Shown in pieces: positions 59,300-64,000 of a stretch of DNA of 64,000 nt. Source of the DNA: Lepiota brunneoincarnata (taxonomy: Eukaryota > Basidiomycota > Agaricomycetes > Agaricales > Agaricaceae); the NCBI GenBank assembly GCA_023014365.1, contig JAEBUN010000025.1, positions 124,001 to 188,000 on the forward strand. Reading direction: 5' to 3'. Both the position numbers and the translations under genes were made by a program. The notes below the pieces were generated by a model. It was given only the letters and a program-made list of their open reading frames with translations. It made no database searches and was not told the origin of the DNA. The number at the start of each line of letters is the position of its first letter. The stretch's first letter is position 1.

Positions 59300-61270
59300 T
59301 TGGTTTTCGATTACCTCGCCGCGGATGTCGGATTTCCGCCTTGTTCGACATCGTGGAGGTTCCCGATTCCTGGAATCTATCTGCCGACAAGTTGTCATCA
59401 AGAAAGATACATCGCCGCAGCCGTAACACCTCATGGGATGGGCGCAAGCACTCTGCCCAGTGGCGCATCTGTTCCATCCATACAAAGCCCCCTTCTACTG
59501 GTGCCCATTCCTAGAAACAGGGTAGCGATGATCCGGGTACCCTCCCAAGCCCTGAGTTTCTCCCTGCATTCTCTGTTGACAAGTTTGTGGGATCAGCGAG
59601 TGGCGAACCGCCCCCCAACAAGGATTTAATGTGACCGTTCATGATCTCCGGCTGATATGTGTCTATAACCTTCAAGCTACGGAGCACGAGAACATCGATT
59701 ACTATCTTTGGCCAGGACCATCTGCCTTGTACGCCCAAGTCTGTGTCGGCAATACGTGGATCCACTTTATCAAGCTCTAGATGGTCAAGATGATAATGAC
59801 AGGTGCACGTCTATTTAATAGAGGAATGCACTCAATTCAAAGCCACGATCCCGACGGGACCTGCCTGCTGCCTCTCTACTCTCACTATACATTGATGTAT
59901 ACCCTCAATGCCTATTGGTGAGTATTTTCGCTCCTCTGGTACTTCGCCCTGTTTGACTGTGCGGTACGGGGAATAGGGACGCCAATGATCCGATAACAAC
60001 CAAGCTACTCAAGTCAGATGTTTCTAGAACATCAAAACACTCAAAATGTTACTATGTGCCCGCTCTCTTGCTACCGCATCAGGCGTGGGCCTCCGGCCTA
60101 TTCCTCAAAACCCCCCTGGCTCCAGATCGAACCTCGAGTCACGCCTATACCCTGTCTTTACCAAACACTATTTTTGCATGGTGCTACCTTCGAAAGCCGC
60201 TGGTTTATTTCTGGAACAGACGCTGGCTGGGTCTATGCGCAATGCGGGAATTGACGCCATCTTGGACCTCTGCACATCGCTGTATGTTACTCACTGTCTG
60301 CATTTTACGATGGTAGGTGACATGGTGGGTGCCTTTCTGCGTGAGGCTCGTCCGATCCTCGTACCTGGGTCATGTTTCTCCTTATTTCATATCCACAAGT
60401 GCAGGTACGAAATGAGGTAGGTGGTTCTTTTCCCAAGCAAGGTATCCAGCCCTCGTGCTCCCTTGTCGTGGGGCTTGGGCTTAAGACCCTTTCCGTGAGG
60501 AAGGGGTCGACCAAATGCACGTTAAATTGGACATTACCACTGTTTTCCCTGCCTCATTTTTTGATTTCGGTGAGCCTGCATATTTTCTTCCTATGACACC
60601 TTTGGCTAACTCGTTTTGTCCACGACAACAGTGCTTTTTCGAGACAGCTAAAGCACCGCCAAATTATTATTGCTGCCACGGGTTCACAGGTATATAGTTG
60701 ACTTGCTAAGTACGCCACGCAAGCTAATTGTTGGCTTCATCATGTTCTTCGCGTGCCCAGCGTGCCTGCTTTACCTAATCAGGGTCGACTTACAAGGTCC
60801 GTTTTCGTCTTTGCCCACCACACCCTCTCATAAGCCTCTTGTAGATACAGCCCAAGCCGAGGAGTCCGAGTGGGCCCGACCGTCGTGCGGCTCGCGAAGA
60901 GAATAGGGCGTTCTGCAGTGAAGGTATGATCCTGTTTTCTCATTGGAGGTGTGTGGTGATATTGGCATATCAGAGGCAGTGTGCGATGTTGCCAGGGTCG
61001 TCGAGGGACGGGAAGGAGGGGCTGCCGGCGGGTCGGGTTTGGATCTCGGGGTTATCCGCGCTCCGACTTCCGGCAGGTCCAGTCTACTGTCGGAAAAGCT
61101 GGAGCGATATTGGTTGTCCTCACTGCGTGGTGTCGAGACCACAGAGCTCCCTCTCAAGCAAATCGTGTCAATGCGAGCTAAGGAGGCACCCTTCCGGGTG
61201 GGTGTTGCAGGACGGTCATTGGCGATGCCACAGGCAATTACGCATCAACACGTGGACGCCTCTCTTTCTC
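59300..61270 (+). pseudogene. Decayed membrane-protein module M2 (block B)
   Basis: Partner of 35530-37500, including the segment with ILDLCTSLYVTHCLHFTMVGD (about 60256-60318) and the reversed ~105-bp segment (60432-60530). Not a complete gene. Confidence 0.3.
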
Positions 61271-61601
61271 ACAGTCAATGCTAATCGCCAGCCAGTTTTG
61301 TGAATTATCCAGAGAAGCTCTTCTCAGCATACGGGTCACCAAACGACGTCCAGAAATGCCCGAAAAGCCGCATTTGAACGGTGTGGATGGAGCCCTCAAG
61401 TGATGGTGGCACTGCCTGGATTTTACCAAGGGGATGTTTTCGGAGATATTCCCGCATGATGTTGGCACATCGCAGGGGCACTGGTGTTGACGTTGAGAGG
61501 CGGTCTTGTGATATGTGACGTCACCCCTGGCCACGTGCTTGCGATCCGTTCATGGGCTCAATCGTGTTGGCGACAAATATAAGATGCAGTAACCGACGAC
61601 A

Positions 61602-62700
61602 ATGGGTGCCGTCCTGTCTCCACTTCTCAACGCAGCCACCTCTACTACTAGAGACGAAGACTATATCCCTTCCGAATCAGATGTCTTCGCTACTCGTGAT
61701 ATTTTGAATTCCCGCCTTCCACTCGAATTAGTGGATACCGTTCTGGATCTGGCCAAATATTGGCCATGTATTTCAGCGATGTGTTCGTTATCCTTTGACC
61801 TCTCTGCTCCCGCAGGACAGGAGATAGCATTTTGTTGCTTCATAACACCGGGTATACCCTGTGCTTCCCGCCTGATAAAGACAAGGAATCAAGTGGAGGA
61901 TCAGGTGGAGTTGGAGGACTTTGAGGTCGATGTCAGGAGGCGGGTCAAAAGAGTAGTCTTTGAGATATCCAGTCGTGACCAGGGGTGGGGTGGAGAGCCA
62001 GGTTTGACCTGTCCGTTACTCTGAGTTCGAAAAAGCGCCACTCTGCAAGCTAACTCTCTCTCTTGCCCTAGTACCTTATGCTGGATCTTGGACGTGGTTC
62101 GACGCCGAGATATGGCGTCCCAACGGTGTCCCAGAACCCACTGGCCACAGTTTTTATGAATCGATCTCGTCCACCATAACTGAAAGCGCTCAGATCAATC
62201 CCGAGATGATCTCACCAACGGATGAAGAGCTCGCTGCTGCTGGATACCACCGAGTCGAACCTCCGTCCTCTTGCGCCGACATTCAGGCCAATACCTCATG
62301 GCTCATCCAACGCAATCGGCGGGCCAGTTCCCGGGTTCGAACGCATGTAGTTGGCTGGTCAGACAGGGATTTCGTCCATCATGAATGCCATCCGGAGTAC
62401 GGCTCTGATAGTTCTGTGTCGTCGGCTTCAGATAGCGATTCCGATACACCTGCGCAAAGTACTTCAGCCCCAACCCGGGCCACCCTTCCCGACCTATATG
62501 GTTGTGGGAATGGAGCTGGTTTTGTTCGATCTCTTCAAGTCGGTGATCGTATTGCTGTCGTAGCTAGGGCGAAGGTACGAATGGAGTGTTCCTATCCAAG
62601 AACGCCCTCTGTTGTGCTAACCTACACGATGTAGTATCCTGGCTGGGAGAACCAACTCCATGGCAATCTCAAAGCCAAAATAATGTACACTATTATCTAA
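61602..62700 (+). CDS. F-box-like / agaricomycete conserved protein of unknown function (block B copy)
   Basis: The model is exons 61602-62001, 62072-62574 and 62635-62700, with introns of 70 and 60 bp in the same phases as block A, and 322 residues. All motifs are kept: LPLELVDTVLDLAKYWP, RDQGWGGEP, SWTWFDAEIWRP, FVRSLQVGDRI and YPGW. Only scattered substitutions separate the two copies, and neither has a stop or frameshift, so both could be functional. Confidence 0.75.
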
Positions 62701-63714
62701 CAGCTTGTCTCCTGCCTTTAATACAGGTGTCACCCTCCTCTCTCGAACTAGCCTGCATGTGTCACGGCTATGGACCATTTATTCCCCTAAAGAACAACCG
62801 GACGAGGAAACCGCAATGGGACCGGGTGGATTCGGTCTGATTCGATTCCAAATCATGGACGATGACTCCTCTGAGAGACACATCTGGTGGCCGCACATAG
62901 CGCCCTATGCCGTGAGGTGGGCCGAGGGGAAAAGGGGGCAACACAAGAAGTTTGAAGTCGGCTATGTAAAAAATTTCAAGATAAAGAAATGAGCAGGGAT
63001 GTGAACAACGATGGGCGTATGAGCTGGCAAATTCAATAAGGGAATTAGATTGATGTGGGTTGGCGACGTTAAATCACTCGGTGATATCGCTTAATATCTG
63101 CCGCCCACAACCTCGGGTCTTCACACTGCTGCCCTGAATGGCAAGCGCACGGGCCAAAGGGGGATGTCATCAGGGTTGTGCCCTAACAAAGCAAAGCGCG
63201 TGTGTTCCTCCCTGTCGATTCTCCTCAACACAGTGTGCTTCACCAACCGTTCATGAAGCGGGATTACCCAACGAACATACGATATATTCTGTTGTGTCGA
63301 TGATAATGTTTTGTTATATGAGAACCAAATCTGATCAGTTTGTATCTATTTACTCGCGGCCTCTGTTGATGTTTACTGGTACTGTACAGCCATCGGCTGA
63401 TCAACTTCCCTTTCTGTGCCGCCTATGCTCAGTGCTCATCCCTGGTAATTCGCATGGAACTGCATTTATCAATGATAGCTTGTCATACAGTGGGGATATA
63501 CGCTCGGTAACTCGATGGTTCGTCCCCGTTGGCAATGGCTCGTCTTGCCAGCAGAGAACTCAATCACTTTATCACGACGAGAACACCCGCCAACTGAACC
63601 AAGCGCTTCGGAGTCTAATAAATAATCGATAACCTCCAAGCCAAGGACTATCTTCTCTTCTTCCATCCTCGTCCTCTCTTCCCCTCCTTAAACGCGGTTC
63701 TGGAAAACACGGCA
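62701..63714. other. Intergenic; short frames shared with block A
   Basis: 62705-62992 is open here (DDDSSERHIWWPHIAPYAVRWAEG to a Lys-rich end) but interrupted in block A. 63138-63632 is one longer open frame covering what is split in block A (39328-39853). No family recognised for either. Confidence 0.3.
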
Positions 63715-64000
63715 ATGTCGAAAGAAAGAACCCATGTCGAGACCTCCTGTACCAGTGCTTCCTCCGAACCTGAACCACGAATTGACCTCTATGGTCCCTC
63801 GAAGAAGAGCGTATGGACCCGCCTGGGCATCTGCTGGGAGAGTTTCAAGCGCGCAACAGGAACGGCAGGGTTGGTGGTCCTGAGGGAAGATGCGATAGGC
63901 GGTTTCAAGCGGTCCACAATGAGGTCATGTATGGGCTCGACGTTCGGGGGGCTGGAATGTTGTGAAAAAGGAATGGTACGCTCGTTTACTTCCTTGCTCA
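63715..64000 (+). pseudogene. Start of low-complexity gene (block B copy, cut by window edge)
   Basis: Nearly identical to 39936-40221, the first exon of the uncertain gene at 39936-42249, and open to the window end. Its status is unknown because the rest lies outside the window. Confidence 0.4.

Larger units (their letters stand above)
52030..64000 (+). repeat. Large direct duplication, block B
   Basis: Partner of 29158-40221 in the same orientation. It starts 67 bp after the permease stop codon, inside the tetraspan relic's last intron, so it lacks that gene's exon 3. It runs off the right edge. Differences from block A are scattered substitutions and small indels, plus the 694-bp candidate LTR and an adjacent ~180-bp segment. 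Confidence 0.9.

Overview
The window looks like nuclear DNA of an agaricomycete fungus (Basidiomycota). Introns are short (about 46-67 bp) with GT...AG ends. The longest genes are NB-ARC/TPR proteins of the NLR-like type common in Agaricomycetes. Relics of an amino-acid permease, a secreted heme-thiolate peroxygenase and F-box/LRR-type genes are also present. I cannot name the genus. I saw no rRNA, no intact tRNA and no reverse transcriptase or transposase reading frame.

Layout. (1) 1-28.6 kb is a mosaic of decayed, repeatedly duplicated modules. Examples are copies at 1-2.48, 19.3-21.5, 33.5-35.5 and 57.3-59.3 kb. The only gene there that I can read intact is a small four-helix membrane protein at 6701-7566. 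A candidate solo LTR lies at 24466-25192. (2) 29.16-40.22 kb (block A) and 52.03-64.0 kb (block B) are direct copies of each other, nearly identical by eye. Both carry a truncated tetraspan gene, a peroxygenase relic, a copy of the 1-2.48 kb module, a decayed membrane-protein module, an intact 322-codon F-box-like gene, and the start of a low-complexity gene. Block B also carries a second candidate solo LTR (55234-55927), whose empty site is preserved in block A. (3) Between the blocks is a gene island (39.9-52.0 kb). It holds a low-complexity gene, a complete five-exon NLR-like gene (42608-46226), a deleted copy of the F-box-like gene, a second NLR-like gene in tail-to-tail orientation that is truncated and has an in-frame stop (47430-50470), and the 3' half of an amino-acid permease (50464-51963).

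Most notable observations. The intact NLR ends in ten nearly identical 120-bp TPR units. Among the first nine, every nucleotide difference I can see changes an amino acid, and the changes fall mainly at positions expected to line the TPR ligand groove. This pattern suggests homogenisation plus diversifying selection in a recognition array. The broken NLR and the broken permease meet head to head within a few bases, both missing their 5' parts, as if one deletion removed a shared divergent promoter region. The A/B arrangement predicts a further copy of the NLR island just beyond the right edge. Because the blocks are so alike, an assembly or haplotype artefact must be excluded first.

How the genes might work together: the NLR pair fits the fungal nonself-recognition or programmed-cell-death repertoire (N-terminal helical bundle as effector, NB-ARC as switch, TPR array as sensor). 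That is inferred from family architecture and not shown by the sequence. The other genes have no evident functional link to it.
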